Below, one piece after another: positions 44,962 through 54,677 of a DNA stretch of 64,000 nucleotides. The DNA is from Roseovarius atlanticus (GTDB lineage: Bacteria > Pseudomonadota > Alphaproteobacteria > Rhodobacterales > Rhodobacteraceae), in NCBI RefSeq assembly GCF_001441615.1, contig NZ_LAXJ01000007.1:124001-188000 (forward strand), read 5' to 3'. Position numbers and translations under genes: made by a program. The notes beneath the pieces were generated by a model. That model was not told the origin of the DNA and made no database searches. It was given only the letters and a program-made list of their open reading frames with translations. The number at the start of each line of letters is the position of its first letter. Position 1 is the stretch's first letter.

Positions 44962-46647
44962 TTACTTGTCGTCGTCGCCTTTCAGCGCGGCGCCAAGGAT
45001 ATCACCCAGCGAGGCGCCCGAATCCGAGCTGCCATACTGTTGCACGGCTTCTTTCTCTTCGGCGATCTCGCGCGCCTTGATCGACAGGCCCAGACGGCGG
45101 GTCTTTCCGTCGACATTGGTCACGCGCACATCGACCTTGTCACCGACCGAGAACCGCTCGGGGCGCTGCTCAGAACGGTCACGCGACAAGTCCGAGCGAC
45201 GGATGAAGGATTTCATGCCTTCGTATTCCACCTCGATGCCGCCATCCTCGATCGAGGTGACCTCGACGGTGATGATCGAGCCGCGCTTCACGCCGCCCAC
45301 GGCCTCGGCGAACTTGTCGCCGCCCAGGTTCTTGATCGACAGCGAAATGCGCTCTTTCTCCACATCCACTTCCGAGACGACGGCCTGGACCACATCGCCC
45401 TTCTTGTAGTTCTGGATCGCGTCTTCGCCACGCTCGTCCCAGCTGATGTCCGAAAGGTGCACCATGCCGTCGATGTCGCCATCGAGACCGATGAACAGGC
45501 CGAACTCGGTGATGTTCTTGACTTCGCCCTCGACCTCGGTGCCCTCGGGGTGCGTTTCCGCGAACACTTCCCACGGGTTGCGCATGGTCTGCTTGAGGCC
45601 CAGAGACACGCGGCGCTTGGCCTGGTCGATCTCCAGCACCATGACCTCGACTTCCTGGGACGTGGACACGATCTTGCCGGGATGGACGTTCTTCTTGGTC
45701 CAGGACATTTCCGAGACGTGCACGAGGCCCTCGACACCGGGCTCCAGCTCAACGAAGGCACCGTAATCGGTGATGTTCGTGACACGGCCGGTATGCACTG
45801 ATTCCAGCGGGTACTTGGCGGCCACCAGATCCCACGGATCGTCCTGCAGCTGCTTCATGCCCAGCGAAATACGGTGGGTTTCCTTGTTGATCTTGATCAC
45901 CTGGACCTTGACGGTCTCGCCGATGTTCAGGATCTCGGAGGGGTGGTTGACACGGCGCCATGCCATGTCGGTGACGTGCAGCAGGCCGTCGACACCGCCC
46001 AGGTCCACGAAGGCCCCGTATTCGGTGATGTTCTTGACCACGCCGTCCACGGCCTGACCTTCGGAAAGGTTGCCGATGACCTCGGCGCGCTGCTCGGCGC
46101 GGCTCTCTTCCAGAATGGCGCGGCGGCTGACAACGATGTTACCGCGGCGACGGTCCATTTTCAGGATCTGGAAGGGCTGCTTGAGACCCATCAGCGGGCC
46201 GGCGTCGCGCACAGGGCGCACATCAACCTGAGAGCCGGGCAGGAAGGCCACGGCACCGCCCAGATCGACGGTAAAGCCGCCTTTGACACGGCCAAAGATC
46301 GCGCCTTCGACACGGGCGTCGTCCGCGTATGCTTTCTCCAGGCGGTCCCAGGCTTCCTCGCGGCGGGCCATTTCACGGGAAATGACAGCTTCGCCACGGG
46401 CGTTCTCTGCCGAACGCAGGAACACCTCGACCTCGTCGCCCACTTCGATTTCGGGCGCTTCACCGGGATTTGCGAATTCCTTGAGCTCGACGCGGCCTTC
46501 CATCTTGTAACCGACGTCGATGATGGCTTGTCCCGCTTCAACAGCGATGACCTTGCCTTTGACAACCGTTCCCTCTTGGGGGGTGTCCATTTCGAGGCTT
46601 TCATTAAGGAGGGCCTCGAATTCCTCCATCGATGCGTTTTGAGCCAT
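44962..46647 (-). CDS. rpsA: 30S ribosomal protein S1
   Basis: A 561-residue mRNA-binding protein of the small subunit. Six S1 repeats are readable, with the phrases VVKNITEYGAFVDLGGVDGLLHVTDMAW, RVTNITDYGAFVELEPGVEGLVHVSEMSW and EVKNITEFGLFIGLDGDIDGMVHLSDISW marking successive domains. Length equals E. coli S1. ATG at 46647 fits the family start MAQNASMEEF. It lies downstream of cmk on the same strand, with one extra gene between. Confidence 0.96.
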   Translation of the reverse strand: MAQNASMEEFEALLNESLEMDTPQEGTVVKGKVIAVEAGQAIIDVGYKMEGRVELKEFANPGEAPEIEVGDEVEVFLRSAENARGEAVISREMARREEAWDRLEKAYADDARVEGAIFGRVKGGFTVDLGGAVAFLPGSQVDVRPVRDAGPLMGLKQPFQILKMDRRRGNIVVSRRAILEESRAEQRAEVIGNLSEGQAVDGVVKNITEYGAFVDLGGVDGLLHVTDMAWRRVNHPSEILNIGETVKVQVIKINKETHRISLGMKQLQDDPWDLVAAKYPLESVHTGRVTNITDYGAFVELEPGVEGLVHVSEMSWTKKNVHPGKIVSTSQEVEVMVLEIDQAKRRVSLGLKQTMRNPWEVFAETHPEGTEVEGEVKNITEFGLFIGLDGDIDGMVHLSDISWDERGEDAIQNYKKGDVVQAVVSEVDVEKERISLSIKNLGGDKFAEAVGGVKRGSIITVEVTSIEDGGIEVEYEGMKSFIRRSDLSRDRSEQRPERFSVGDKVDVRVTNVDGKTRRLGLSIKAREIAEEKEAVQQYGSSDSGASLGDILGAALKGDDDK

Positions 46648-46846
46648 GTGGCGTTTCAATCCTAACGTTTCGTTGTGTCCGGCCGCGCGGTTGTCTCCGC
46701 CGGTCTTCAAGGTTTCGTTGGTCAGACGGGTCCGCCAGGAACGCAAAACAAAGAGGGCCGGTATTCCCGACCCTGCTCGCTCTCAATGCTCTGCGGCGGT
46801 TCCGCCTTGTCGACGAAGGGCGCTATAGCCCGCGCGGCCATGACAA

Positions 46847-47191
46847 TCAAGGGGTATCCTGCTTTTGCTCGCTCTCCGGCCCGTCCTCGCGCAGCCGCAG
46901 TTCCAGGTACTCGCCCGGCGTGCGTATCATCTTGCCTTGCCCGCGGAACGGCCCGTTGGGGTTGAAGACGTCAACCTCCACCGACCCGCCGTCCGACAGG
47001 TCCACGTATAGCAAATTGCTGCCGCACCAATCGATGCTGGCCCGCAACATGTGCTGGGTCGGCGTTACCTCGACCGTAAGCCGGCTGTGACGCTTGATAC
47101 GCCCCACCTCCTCGCCCGTCACCATCAGGCGGTAGGCGCGAAAGATATCCATCCAGCCGCCGCCCCGATGAAAGGTGATTTTTGCGGTCAT
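46847..47191 (-). CDS. Hypothetical beta-rich protein between cmk and rpsA
   Basis: A 114-residue protein without signal peptide. The pattern [41 protein letters not shown] resembles small beta domains seen in various bacterial membrane-linked proteins (a core ending in DWCxSN). Here the domain is free. It overlaps the cmk stop through ATGA and stands 199 bp ahead of rpsA. Function unknown. Confidence 0.55.
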   Translation of the reverse strand: MTAKITFHRGGGWMDIFRAYRLMVTGEEVGRIKRHSRLTVEVTPTQHMLRASIDWCGSNLLYVDLSDGGSVEVDVFNPNGPFRGQGKMIRTPGEYLELRLREDGPESEQKQDTP

Positions 47192-47802
47192 GACGCCGCG
47201 CGCACCCGCGCCACCTCGGCGCAGGCGGCTTCGACGGCGCGGTCTATCGACAAGGTCGTCGTGTCCAGCAAAATCGCGTCCGGCGCGGGTTTCAGCGGTG
47301 CCGTGGCCCGCGCCGAGTCGCGTTCGTCGCGCTGGCGCAGGTCGGCCAGAACTTCGTCATATGTAGTGTCGGCACCTTTGCCCACCAGCTCTTCCAGCCG
47401 CCGTTGCGCCCGCACGTCGTCGCTTGCCGTCACGAAGAGCTTCACGTTCGCCTCGGGGCAGATCACCGTGCCGATGTCCCGCCCGTCCAGCACCGCGCCA
47501 CCGGACCGCGCCGCGAAGGCCCTCTGGAACTCCACCAGCGCGGCACGCACCTCGGGCACCGCGGCCACCCGGCTGGCGGCCTGCCCCACTTCGGCAGATC
47601 GCAGGTCGTCCGCCTGAAGGTCTTCGGCCGTCAGTGCGCGTGCCGCCTCGACAGGCTCGGTCCCGTCCAGCGTCCGCCGTCCCGTTGCACGGTATAACAG
47701 CCCGGTGTCCAGATGCGCGAAACCGAACCTCTCGGCCACCGCGCGTGCCACCGTGCCCTTGCCCGCCGCCGCCGGCCCGTCGATCGCCACCGTGAAACCC
47801 AT
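47188..47802 (-). CDS. cmk: Cytidylate kinase
   Basis: A 204-residue enzyme phosphorylating CMP and dCMP with [40 protein letters not shown] holds the P-loop and CMP site, [21 protein letters not shown] the nucleoside-monophosphate region, and [13 protein letters not shown] the LID arginines. It is the upstream member of cmk, small gene, rpsA and diverges from a small membrane-protein gene. Confidence 0.95.
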   Translation of the reverse strand: MGFTVAIDGPAAAGKGTVARAVAERFGFAHLDTGLLYRATGRRTLDGTEPVEAARALTAEDLQADDLRSAEVGQAASRVAAVPEVRAALVEFQRAFAARSGGAVLDGRDIGTVICPEANVKLFVTASDDVRAQRRLEELVGKGADTTYDEVLADLRQRDERDSARATAPLKPAPDAILLDTTTLSIDRAVEAACAEVARVRAAS

Positions 47803-47982
47803 CTCTTACCCTGCCTTGTTCCGTCCGCTGCGCGTGATCCGCCCGCGAACACTCTGTTTCCGCATTCCGCCCGGCTTTATCGGCCAAAACAGCCCAGTAC
47901 GGCAAGAAAAAGGCAAAACCTCCCTATTGCTGGCATCTTTGACGCGCAAAGCGGGCTTGTAATACCGGATGCTGCCAAAACC

Positions 47983-48222
47983 ATGTGTAACGATCAACCT
48001 GACGATACTTCCGAAATCCGCCTCAGTCCTCCCGCACCGAAGCCGCGCGCGCGCACCTGCGTGCGCCGCGCCTGGGGTCGGGGGCTGTTGTCCGGCCTGC
48101 CCTTTGCCGAGGTGATCCTGCTGGCGGGCTTTCTGATGTCGGCGGGAATGTTCCTGACCATCGACCACGGCCATGCCACGACCGATGCCGCAGCGTCCGT
48201 TCAGAACGCCTACACGCGCTAG
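47983..48222 (+). CDS. Small protein with one membrane segment
   Basis: A 79-residue protein with a proline- and arginine-rich N-terminus and one hydrophobic stretch (AEVILLAGFLMSAGMFLTI) at residues about 42-60. No ribosome site stands out. It diverges from cmk and lies 42 bp before the tRNA-Gly gene on the other strand. No family recognised; a real gene is likely but not certain. Confidence 0.4.
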   Translation: MCNDQPDDTSEIRLSPPAPKPRARTCVRRAWGRGLLSGLPFAEVILLAGFLMSAGMFLTIDHGHATTDAAASVQNAYTR

Positions 48223-48263
48223 CAGGCGCGGCGGTCTTTCGGGCATCATGCGGGGATGAAGCT

Positions 48264-48337
48264 TGGAGCGGGTAGCGGGAATCGAACCCGCGCGTTCAGC
48301 TTGGGAAGCTGACAGGCTACCATTACATCATACCCGC
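48264..48337 (-). tRNA. tRNA-Gly (anticodon CCC)
   Basis: Read on the minus strand, the 74-nt sequence has acceptor GCGGGTA/TACCCGC, encoded CCA, D-arm with AATGGTA, anticodon stem TCAGC/GCTGA around loop TTCCCAA (anticodon CCC), and T-arm GGGTTCGATTCCC. It decodes GGG. Confidence 0.93.
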
Positions 48338-48402
48338 CTGCGCGACCGTCTAGGTATGACGCCGGTCCTGTCCGGTCAAGACAGATTCGGCGCCGCGCCG
48401 GT

Positions 48403-48972
48403 TCATTCGGCGGCCCGCACCTCGGTATAGGTGTAAGTCTCCTCGTCTCCGTCCGACGTGCTGGCCACCAACAGGCCAATCCCCATTTTCGGCAGGTAAT
48501 GATAGCGCTCGGTATAGGTCGGGTCATCGTTGAAGGTCAGGTCGATCTCGAAGGCCGGGTAGGCGCATGGCCCCAGCTTGATCGTCGTCAGCGGCCCCGA
48601 TTTCGCCGTCCCGCCGCCGCTGCTGTCGTTACTCCATGCTGCATCCGGACGCGGTTCATCCCATTTCTCCAGGTCGGCGTAGCTGGCAAAGACATCCTTC
48701 TGGCCGACCTTCACGACCCCGTCCTCGATCGGCGTCGAACTGGCCAGGTAAAGCCCGTGGCGCGTCTCCAGGATCGAGCCCGAGCCGTCGGGAAACTCGG
48801 CTTGGATCAGGATCTGCTCCGGGGCAAAGCGCCGGTGCGTCTCGATCATCCCGTCGCGGGTCTCGAACACCACGCCGGTGTCCAGCGCTTCGGGGCCCGG
48901 GCAGGCCATTGCCGGCAAGGCTGTAGCGGCGGTTGCAAGGACAAGGGGAAACAGAAGAGATTTCGGTGTCAT
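48403..48972 (-). CDS. Exported hypothetical protein
   Basis: A 189-residue protein with a signal peptide (LLFPLVLATAATALPAMA) followed at once by a cysteine (ACPGPE). The rest is beta-rich (ILETRHGLYLASSTPIEDGVVKVG, YHYLPKMGIGLLVASTSDG). No family recognised. It lies between the tRNA-Gly gene and the corrinoid-activator gene on the same strand, 134 bp after the latter. Confidence 0.5.
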   Translation of the reverse strand: MTPKSLLFPLVLATAATALPAMACPGPEALDTGVVFETRDGMIETHRRFAPEQILIQAEFPDGSGSILETRHGLYLASSTPIEDGVVKVGQKDVFASYADLEKWDEPRPDAAWSNDSSGGGTAKSGPLTTIKLGPCAYPAFEIDLTFNDDPTYTERYHYLPKMGIGLLVASTSDGDEETYTYTEVRAAE

Positions 48973-49106
48973 ATCGGCCAGATCAATCGGTTGCGCCACG
49001 CTGGGCAGGAAAGGACGAAACACGCCGCCACGTCGGGCGCGCCGGCGCTTTGGCTCCACTTTGCGCAATCACCCGGTGCCGCGCAATCCCATTGTCGACC
49101 GTCGGT

Positions 49107-51149
49107 TCAGCCCCGCCGCCGCCGGCGCCGTCCGCCCTCGTCTCCGCCGCCGGTGTTGAACGACGGGTTCGGCAGCGGCGCCACCTTGGCCAGTTCCAGG
49201 AACGGATCGGTCTTGTGCGGAATGGCGTTGGCGGCCACGAAATGCTCTTGGAATTTCGGCTCGATCGCGGTTTCCACCTTGGTGATCTCGCGCACCACCC
49301 GCTCGATTTCCCGCCTTGCGCCCACATTGCACAGCGCGATGCGCGCGCCCGTGCCTGCGGCGTTGCCCGCGCTCGTGACCTTGTCCAGCGGCACGTCCGG
49401 GATCATCCCAAGCACCATCGCATGTTTCGCGCTGATATGCGCACCGAAGGCCCCGGCCAGCACCACGCGGTCCACCTTGTCCACGCCGCGCTGGTCCATC
49501 AGCAGCCGCGCGCCGGCGTAAAGCGCCGACTTCGCCAGCTGGATCGCCCGGATATCGCCTTGCGTCACGGTAATCCGCGGCCCGCCCTCGGCCGTCGCGT
49601 CATGCACCAGGTAGGAATGCGTCCGCCCTTCCGGCACCATCCGCGCCGTCCCGGTCGCCTCGGCGGATCCGATCAGCCCGCTTTCATCCATCAGTCCCGC
49701 CATGCGCAGCTCGGCCACCGCCTCGATGATGCCCGAGCCGCAGATGCCGGTGATGCCGCCTGGCCCCACCTCCTCGGCAAAGCCCTCTTCGTCCGACCAC
49801 TTGTCCGATCCGATCACGCGAAAGCGCGGCTCTTTCGTCTCCGGGTCGATCCGGATGGCCTCGATCGCCCCCGGCGCGGCCCGCTGCCCGCTGGAAATCT
49901 GCGCGCCCTCGAAGGCCGGTCCGGTGGGCGAGGAGCAGGCCAGCACCCGGCTCTTGTCGCCCAAGAGGATCTCGGCATTCGTGCCCACATCCACGATCAG
50001 CGCCAGGTCTTCGGATTTCCCCGGCTCCTCGCTCAAGGCCACGGCGGCACAATCCGCACCCACATGCCCCGCGATGCAGGGCAGCACGTAGACCCGCGCC
50101 CGCGTGTTGATCGCGCTCAACTCCAGTTCCCGTGCCTCCAGCGCCATGCTGTCCGACGTGGCCAGCGCAAAGGGCGCTTGCCCCAGTTCCACCGGGTCGA
50201 TCCCCAGAAGCAGGTGGTGCATCACCGGGTTGCACACGAACACCGTCTCGACGATCAGGCTCGGGTCGATCTCGGCTTCCTTGGCAATCTCCTCGGCCAG
50301 CGTGTTGATCGCCTCGCGCACCGCGCGGGTCATCTCCTGGTCGCCGCCGGGGTTCATCATGGCGTAACTCACCCGGCTCATCAGGTCTTCGCCGAACCGG
50401 ATCTGCGGATTCATGATACCCGACGACGCCTTGACCTCGCCGCTTTCCAGGTCGGTCAGATGCGCCGCCACCGTGGTCGACCCAAGATCGATCGCCAGCC
50501 CGTATAGGCCGCTTTCATGCAGCCCCGGCCAGATCTCGATCACCCGCGGCACCGGGTCCAGGTGCGACTTGTGCAAGGCCACCGTCACCCGGAACTTGCC
50601 TTTGCGCAGCACCGGCTGAAGCTTGGCCAGAAGCGTAAGGTCGGCTGTGATCTCGGCGATCTCCCACTGCTCGCGCAGCGCCCGTTCCAGCCGTTCCAGA
50701 TCGCCGGTGGGCTCGTGCATGTCCGGCTCGTCCACCTCGACGAAGTAAAGCCGCGTCGCCGGATCCATCTGGATCACCCGGGCCGAGGCCGCCTTGCGCA
50801 CCACCTGTTTGTGGACCTGGCTCTCGGGCGGCACGTCGATCACGATGTCGCTCATCACCTGCGCCTGACAGCCCAGCCGCCGCCCGGCCTTCAGCCCGCG
50901 CTTCTGGTCATAGCGCTCCTCAACCGCGTTCCACTCAGACAGCGCGCCCTCACGCACCGTCACGCCATGCTTGGAAAACTCGCCATAGCCGGGCGTGATC
51001 TGGCACTTGGAACAGATACCCCGCCCGCCACAGACCGAATCGAGGTCGACGCCCAGCTGGCGCGCCGCGGTCAGCACCGGTGTGCCTTTCGGGAACCGCC
51101 CGCGCTTGCCCGAGGGCGTGAATACCACCAGTGGATCAGTCTCGTTCAT
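49107..51149 (-). CDS. Corrinoid-enzyme activator with ferredoxin domain (RACE/RamA-like, ASKHA fold)
   Basis: A 680-residue protein. Residues 1-100 form a 2Fe-2S ferredoxin domain with ligands C40, C46, C49 and C94 (SVCGGRGICSKC...GCQ). The remainder is an actin-like ATPase: YGLAIDLGSTTVAAHLTDL (phosphate 1), ALIVDVGTNAEILLGDK (phosphate 2), VVLAGAFGAHISA (adenosine). This arrangement is that of reductive activators that restore Co(I) in corrinoid methyltransferases. No corrinoid protein or methyltransferase is in the window, so its partner is elsewhere. It sits between aroA and cmk, which are normally closer. A long Arg-rich end (GGRRRRRRG) is unusual. Confidence 0.85.
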   Translation of the reverse strand: MNETDPLVVFTPSGKRGRFPKGTPVLTAARQLGVDLDSVCGGRGICSKCQITPGYGEFSKHGVTVREGALSEWNAVEERYDQKRGLKAGRRLGCQAQVMSDIVIDVPPESQVHKQVVRKAASARVIQMDPATRLYFVEVDEPDMHEPTGDLERLERALREQWEIAEITADLTLLAKLQPVLRKGKFRVTVALHKSHLDPVPRVIEIWPGLHESGLYGLAIDLGSTTVAAHLTDLESGEVKASSGIMNPQIRFGEDLMSRVSYAMMNPGGDQEMTRAVREAINTLAEEIAKEAEIDPSLIVETVFVCNPVMHHLLLGIDPVELGQAPFALATSDSMALEARELELSAINTRARVYVLPCIAGHVGADCAAVALSEEPGKSEDLALIVDVGTNAEILLGDKSRVLACSSPTGPAFEGAQISSGQRAAPGAIEAIRIDPETKEPRFRVIGSDKWSDEEGFAEEVGPGGITGICGSGIIEAVAELRMAGLMDESGLIGSAEATGTARMVPEGRTHSYLVHDATAEGGPRITVTQGDIRAIQLAKSALYAGARLLMDQRGVDKVDRVVLAGAFGAHISAKHAMVLGMIPDVPLDKVTSAGNAAGTGARIALCNVGARREIERVVREITKVETAIEPKFQEHFVAANAIPHKTDPFLELAKVAPLPNPSFNTGGGDEGGRRRRRRG

Positions 51150-51251
51150 CTTGCATCGCCTTTGGCCAAAGCACGTCCCAGCGGCACCATACCGCTTTCC
51201 CGCGCCGCCGAAAGCCTGCGACCGGCAGAATTTGGCACGCCCGCGACCCCG

Positions 51252-51305
51252 CAAATTCATACGAATTTTGGCCGCCCAAGATTATTCGTACGAATAATCT
51301 TGGGC
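51252..51305. repeat. Pair of TTCGTACGAA-type palindromes after aroA
   Basis: The larger palindrome spans 51274-51305: 32 nt, perfect, centred on TTCGTACGAA, and beginning 6 nt after the aroA stop (minus strand). Next to it a degenerate copy (AAATTCATACGAATTT at 51253-51268) repeats the short form of the 965-986 element. The two-part layout (long plus short) is the same as at 933-986. Confidence 0.85.
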
Positions 51306-51311
51306 CCGCAC

Positions 51312-52658
51312 TCAAACCCGCCGCATCTCCGCGCCCAGACCCGCCATCAGCGCCTCGAATACCGGAAAGGAGGTGGCGATCGGCCCGCCATCATCCACCG
51401 TCACAGGATCCCGGCTGGCCAGACCCAGCACCAGAAAAGACATCGCGATCCGGTGGTCCAGATGGCTGGCACAGGTCGCCCCGCCCGGCACGCCGCCCGC
51501 GCCCATCCCTTCGACGATCCACCAATCCTCGCCGTCCTCGACCGTCACGCCACAGGCACGCAGTCCCGCGGCCATCGCGTCAATCCGGTCGCTTTCCTTG
51601 ACGCGCAGTTCCTTGACCCCGCGCATCACCGTCCGCCCCGTCGCGCAGGCCGCAACGACCGACAACACCGGGTATTCGTCGATCATGCTCGCCGCGCGCT
51701 CGGGCGGTACCTCGATGCCTTGCATGTCCGGCGAAAACCGCGCCCGCAGGTCCGCCACCGGCTCGCCGCCTTCCTCGCGCTCGTTCTCATAGGTCAGGTC
51801 CGCACCCATCTCGCGCAGCGTGGTGAAAAGCCCCGCACGCGTCGGGTTCAGCCCGATATTGGGCACCAGCACGTCCGACCCTTCGGTTATCAACGCCGCG
51901 CAGACCGGGAAAGCCGCGCTCGACGGGTCGCGCGGCACGACAATGGTCTGGGGTGTCAATTCGGGCTGCCCGGTCAGTGTGATGACCCGGCCCTCCTCGG
52001 TGACCTCGGTCGAGATCTCGGCCCCAAACCCGGCCAGCATCCGCTCCGTATGATCGCGCGTCGCCTCGCGCTCGATCACCACGGTCTGCCCCGGTGCGTT
52101 CAGCCCCGCCAAAAGCACGGCCGACTTCACCTGTGCCGACGGCACCGGCACCACGTAACGCACCGGCACCGGCTCGCGCGCGCCGACGATGGTCATCGGC
52201 AACCGCCCGCCCGCGCGCCCCACGGCGCGCGCGCCGAAGAGCGCCAGAGGGTCGGTCACCCGCGCCATGGGCCGCCCGTTCAGGCTGGCATCGCCGGTAA
52301 ACGTCGCGGTGATGGGCGATGTCGCCATCGCCCCCATGATCAGCCGCACGCCCGTGCCCGAATTGCCGCAGTCGATCACCTGACCAGGCTCGGCAAACCC
52401 GCCGACACCCACGCCATGCACGCGCCACACGCCATCGGCGTCGCGCGCCACTTTCGCGCCCATGGCCCGCATGGCCCTGGCCGTATCCAGCACGTCCTCG
52501 CCTTCCAGCAGGCCGGTCACCACGGTCTCGCCGACGCTGAGCGCGCCCAATATAAGACTACGATGCGAGATCGACTTGTCGCCCGGCACATGCGCCTCGC
52601 CTTTCAGGCCAGACGACAGGCTGGATTGCATAGGAACAGGCGCGCCATGACCAGACAT
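51312..52658 (-). CDS. aroA: 3-phosphoshikimate 1-carboxyvinyltransferase (EPSP synthase)
   Basis: A 448-residue enzyme joining shikimate-3-phosphate and phosphoenolpyruvate in aromatic amino acid synthesis. [17 protein letters not shown] and [15 protein letters not shown] are signature regions, with RVKESDRI and the C-terminal [11 protein letters not shown]. It resembles class II (alphaproteobacterial) EPSP synthases, but the loop reads GNSGTG where the glyphosate-tolerant CP4 enzyme has GNAATG. ATG at 52658 is preceded by AGGAT. A 32-nt palindrome follows the stop directly. Confidence 0.94.
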   Translation of the reverse strand: MSGHGAPVPMQSSLSSGLKGEAHVPGDKSISHRSLILGALSVGETVVTGLLEGEDVLDTARAMRAMGAKVARDADGVWRVHGVGVGGFAEPGQVIDCGNSGTGVRLIMGAMATSPITATFTGDASLNGRPMARVTDPLALFGARAVGRAGGRLPMTIVGAREPVPVRYVVPVPSAQVKSAVLLAGLNAPGQTVVIEREATRDHTERMLAGFGAEISTEVTEEGRVITLTGQPELTPQTIVVPRDPSSAAFPVCAALITEGSDVLVPNIGLNPTRAGLFTTLREMGADLTYENEREEGGEPVADLRARFSPDMQGIEVPPERAASMIDEYPVLSVVAACATGRTVMRGVKELRVKESDRIDAMAAGLRACGVTVEDGEDWWIVEGMGAGGVPGGATCASHLDHRIAMSFLVLGLASRDPVTVDDGGPIATSFPVFEALMAGLGAEMRRV

Positions 52659-52750
52659 CGGAGATCCTTCTTTCAAAACCTGATGCGCTGATAACGCAGC
52701 CCCCGGGCAGCGTCCATCGTGCCTTTCCTCTGGCCATAAATATCCGGGGG

Positions 52751-52800
52751 TTTGGGGGCTGGCCCCCAATCTTAACTGAGTTTGGGGGCTGCCCCCCAAA
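52751..52800. repeat. Two GC-rich hairpins TTTGGGGGCT
   Basis: TTGGGGGC/GCCCCCAA-type hairpins at 52752-52769 and 52781-52800 share the sequence TTTGGGGGCT and are 30 bp apart. They lie upstream of aroA and downstream of the RidA gene, so they may end the RidA transcript or form part of the aroA leader. Confidence 0.7.
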
Positions 52801-52836
52801 TCAACCAAACCTGGTTGGCGCAGCCACTCCTTTAAG

Positions 52837-53202
52837 TCACTTGCCGTCGCGCGGGCGCACCGCAGCCGTGACCAGCAGTTCCACCTTCAACTCGGGATGC
52901 GCCAGCTTCGCCTCGCCGCAGGCTCTTGCGGGCGCATGACCTTCGGGAACCCAGCTGTCCCACACCTCGTTCATCTCGGCGAAATCGGCCATGTCGGACA
53001 GCCAGATCGTGCATTGCAGGATCCGCGTCGCATCAGACCCCGCCTCGCCCAACAGCGCCTCGACCTTCTCAAGACAAGTGCGGGTCTGGTCGGCCACGCT
53101 GTCGCCGCGATTGCCCACCTGGCCGGCGAGATAGATCGTCTCGCCGTGGATCACGATCTGGCTCATGCGGGCGGCGGTGTGGTGGCGGATGATATCTGTC
53201 AT
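52837..53202 (-). CDS. RidA/YjgF family protein
   Basis: A 121-residue enamine/imine deaminase-like protein. [67 protein letters not shown] holds the conserved PARA arginine and the terminal EL motif. RidA proteins remove reactive enamines formed by PLP enzymes. It lies upstream of aroA on the same strand and 47 bp after the GYF_2 operon. Confidence 0.85.
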   Translation of the reverse strand: MTDIIRHHTAARMSQIVIHGETIYLAGQVGNRGDSVADQTRTCLEKVEALLGEAGSDATRILQCTIWLSDMADFAEMNEVWDSWVPEGHAPARACGEAKLAHPELKVELLVTAAVRPRDGK

Positions 53203-53249
53203 GACGGGGCTCCTCTGCCTATACTCGCCCCGTCATAACGCGGCCCGCG

Positions 53250-54644
53250 CTACTGCGCCAGTTCCCCGATGCTGCCGGCCATGGCCCAGTCCGTCATGCC
53301 CTTGCGCCACACCAGCGTCTGGTCTCCGACCCGACCTGCCGCCATCTCGGCACGAAGGTCATTCAGCGTCATCGGCCCGACCTGCTGCTGGCCCTCGGCG
53401 AACCACCAAATTGCCTCTTGTGGGGGCTGCGCCTCGCCGCGGCTTTTCTTCAACCGCTCAAGCTCGCCCGCAGCATCCTCGTGCCCGCGGTCCAGCGCCA
53501 CCTGCATCCACTCGATCGCCCGGTCGAGGCTCTTTTCCACCCCGTCGCCATCGCGATACATCACACCCAGGTTGAAGGCCGCAGTCGGGTGGCCGTCCAG
53601 CGCGGCGACCTCGAACATCCGTGCGGCCTCGGCCATGTTCACCTCCACACCCTCGCCGCCGTGATAGTAGATCACGCCAGCCAGGTAGGTTGCGCTGGTG
53701 TTGCCCTGCTCGGCCGACATCAGCGCATAGCGCAGCGCTTCGGCGGCATCTTTCTCGCCGCCGCGGCCCTGCCAGCGGAACCAGGCATAGTTGGACTGCG
53801 ATACGCGGTTTCCCAGGTCCGCGGCACGCAGGTAATAAGCTGCCGCCTTGGCATCGTCCTTGGGCACGTGCTCGCCGCGCGCATATTCCACGCCCAGCTG
53901 GTTCAGCGCATCGGTGCGCTCTTCGTCCCCCGCGCGGTTCAGAAGCTCCAGCGCCAGATCAACGTCCTTTTCGACCGTGATCGCCTGAAGATAGGCGATC
54001 CCCATGATGTATACAGAGTTCGGATGGTCGTCCTCGACCGCCACCTTGGCATAGCCCACTGCCCGCGGCTCGTCCTCGGGGATGCCCTCGACCCCGTACC
54101 AGAACATGTTGGCCAGGTTGTCGGCGGCGATCGTACTGCCCAGCGCCATGGCCTGTTCGTAATACTCGATCGCCTTCTCGAAACTCTGCTCGACCCCGTC
54201 GCCGCGGTAATAGGCCACGCCGAGGTTGTTCAGCTTGGCCGCTTCGCTCAATTCTCCGTCGCCGTCATTCGAAGGCGCGCCCGAGCGTGTGCTGGTGATC
54301 ACCTCCCGGCCGTCGACCACGATCCGGGTGGTGTTGCCCTCGACGATGATCTCGACCTCCTCGAATTCACCGCTGTCGACCGACGACCCGTCCAGCGAAA
54401 TCGTCGTGCCGTCGATGACGATTTCGCGCCCGTCGATCACGATCTCCGCACCGCTCGACGTGGTCGATATGCTTTGCGAGCCGCCCCCGGTGATGGTGAT
54501 CTTCACACCGTTCACCGTGACCGAGGACGAGCTTTGCGCCTCCGCCATGCCCGCAGGCACGGTCAGCGCCAGCGCCAGTGCCAGGCCGACAATCACAGCC
54601 ACTATATGCGCCCGCATCGGCCGCAGGAAATCCGTTTTCGTCAT
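53250..54644 (-). CDS. Exported Sel1-repeat protein with C-terminal GYF_2 domain
   Basis: A 464-residue protein. It has a signal peptide or anchor (IVAVIVGLALALALTVPAGMAEA), a beta-rich Ser/Gly region with repeated IVIDGREIVIDG units (about residues 40-125), and seven Sel1-type helical repeats (about 130-400: LNNLGVAYYRGDGVEQSFEKAIEYY, and AAFNLGVMYRDGDGVEKSLDRAIEWM). The C-terminal GYF_2 (DUF4339) domain reads WWFAEGQQQVGPMTLNDLRA ... LVWRKGMTDW. The ATG at 54644 is preferred over a TTG at 54656. It is the third gene of an operon whose other two members also carry GYF_2 domains. Likely a periplasmic protein-interaction scaffold. Confidence 0.75.
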   Translation of the reverse strand: MTKTDFLRPMRAHIVAVIVGLALALALTVPAGMAEAQSSSSVTVNGVKITITGGGSQSISTTSSGAEIVIDGREIVIDGTTISLDGSSVDSGEFEEVEIIVEGNTTRIVVDGREVITSTRSGAPSNDGDGELSEAAKLNNLGVAYYRGDGVEQSFEKAIEYYEQAMALGSTIAADNLANMFWYGVEGIPEDEPRAVGYAKVAVEDDHPNSVYIMGIAYLQAITVEKDVDLALELLNRAGDEERTDALNQLGVEYARGEHVPKDDAKAAAYYLRAADLGNRVSQSNYAWFRWQGRGGEKDAAEALRYALMSAEQGNTSATYLAGVIYYHGGEGVEVNMAEAARMFEVAALDGHPTAAFNLGVMYRDGDGVEKSLDRAIEWMQVALDRGHEDAAGELERLKKSRGEAQPPQEAIWWFAEGQQQVGPMTLNDLRAEMAAGRVGDQTLVWRKGMTDWAMAGSIGELAQ

Positions 54645-54677
54645 CGCAATCCCCAATCAGTTGCGTTTCGATACCCT

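Noticed and set aside
49107..51149. Reading the activator as an ordinary ferredoxin
   Set aside because: The ferredoxin part covers only the first 100 residues; the rest is an actin-like ATPase typical of corrinoid activators.
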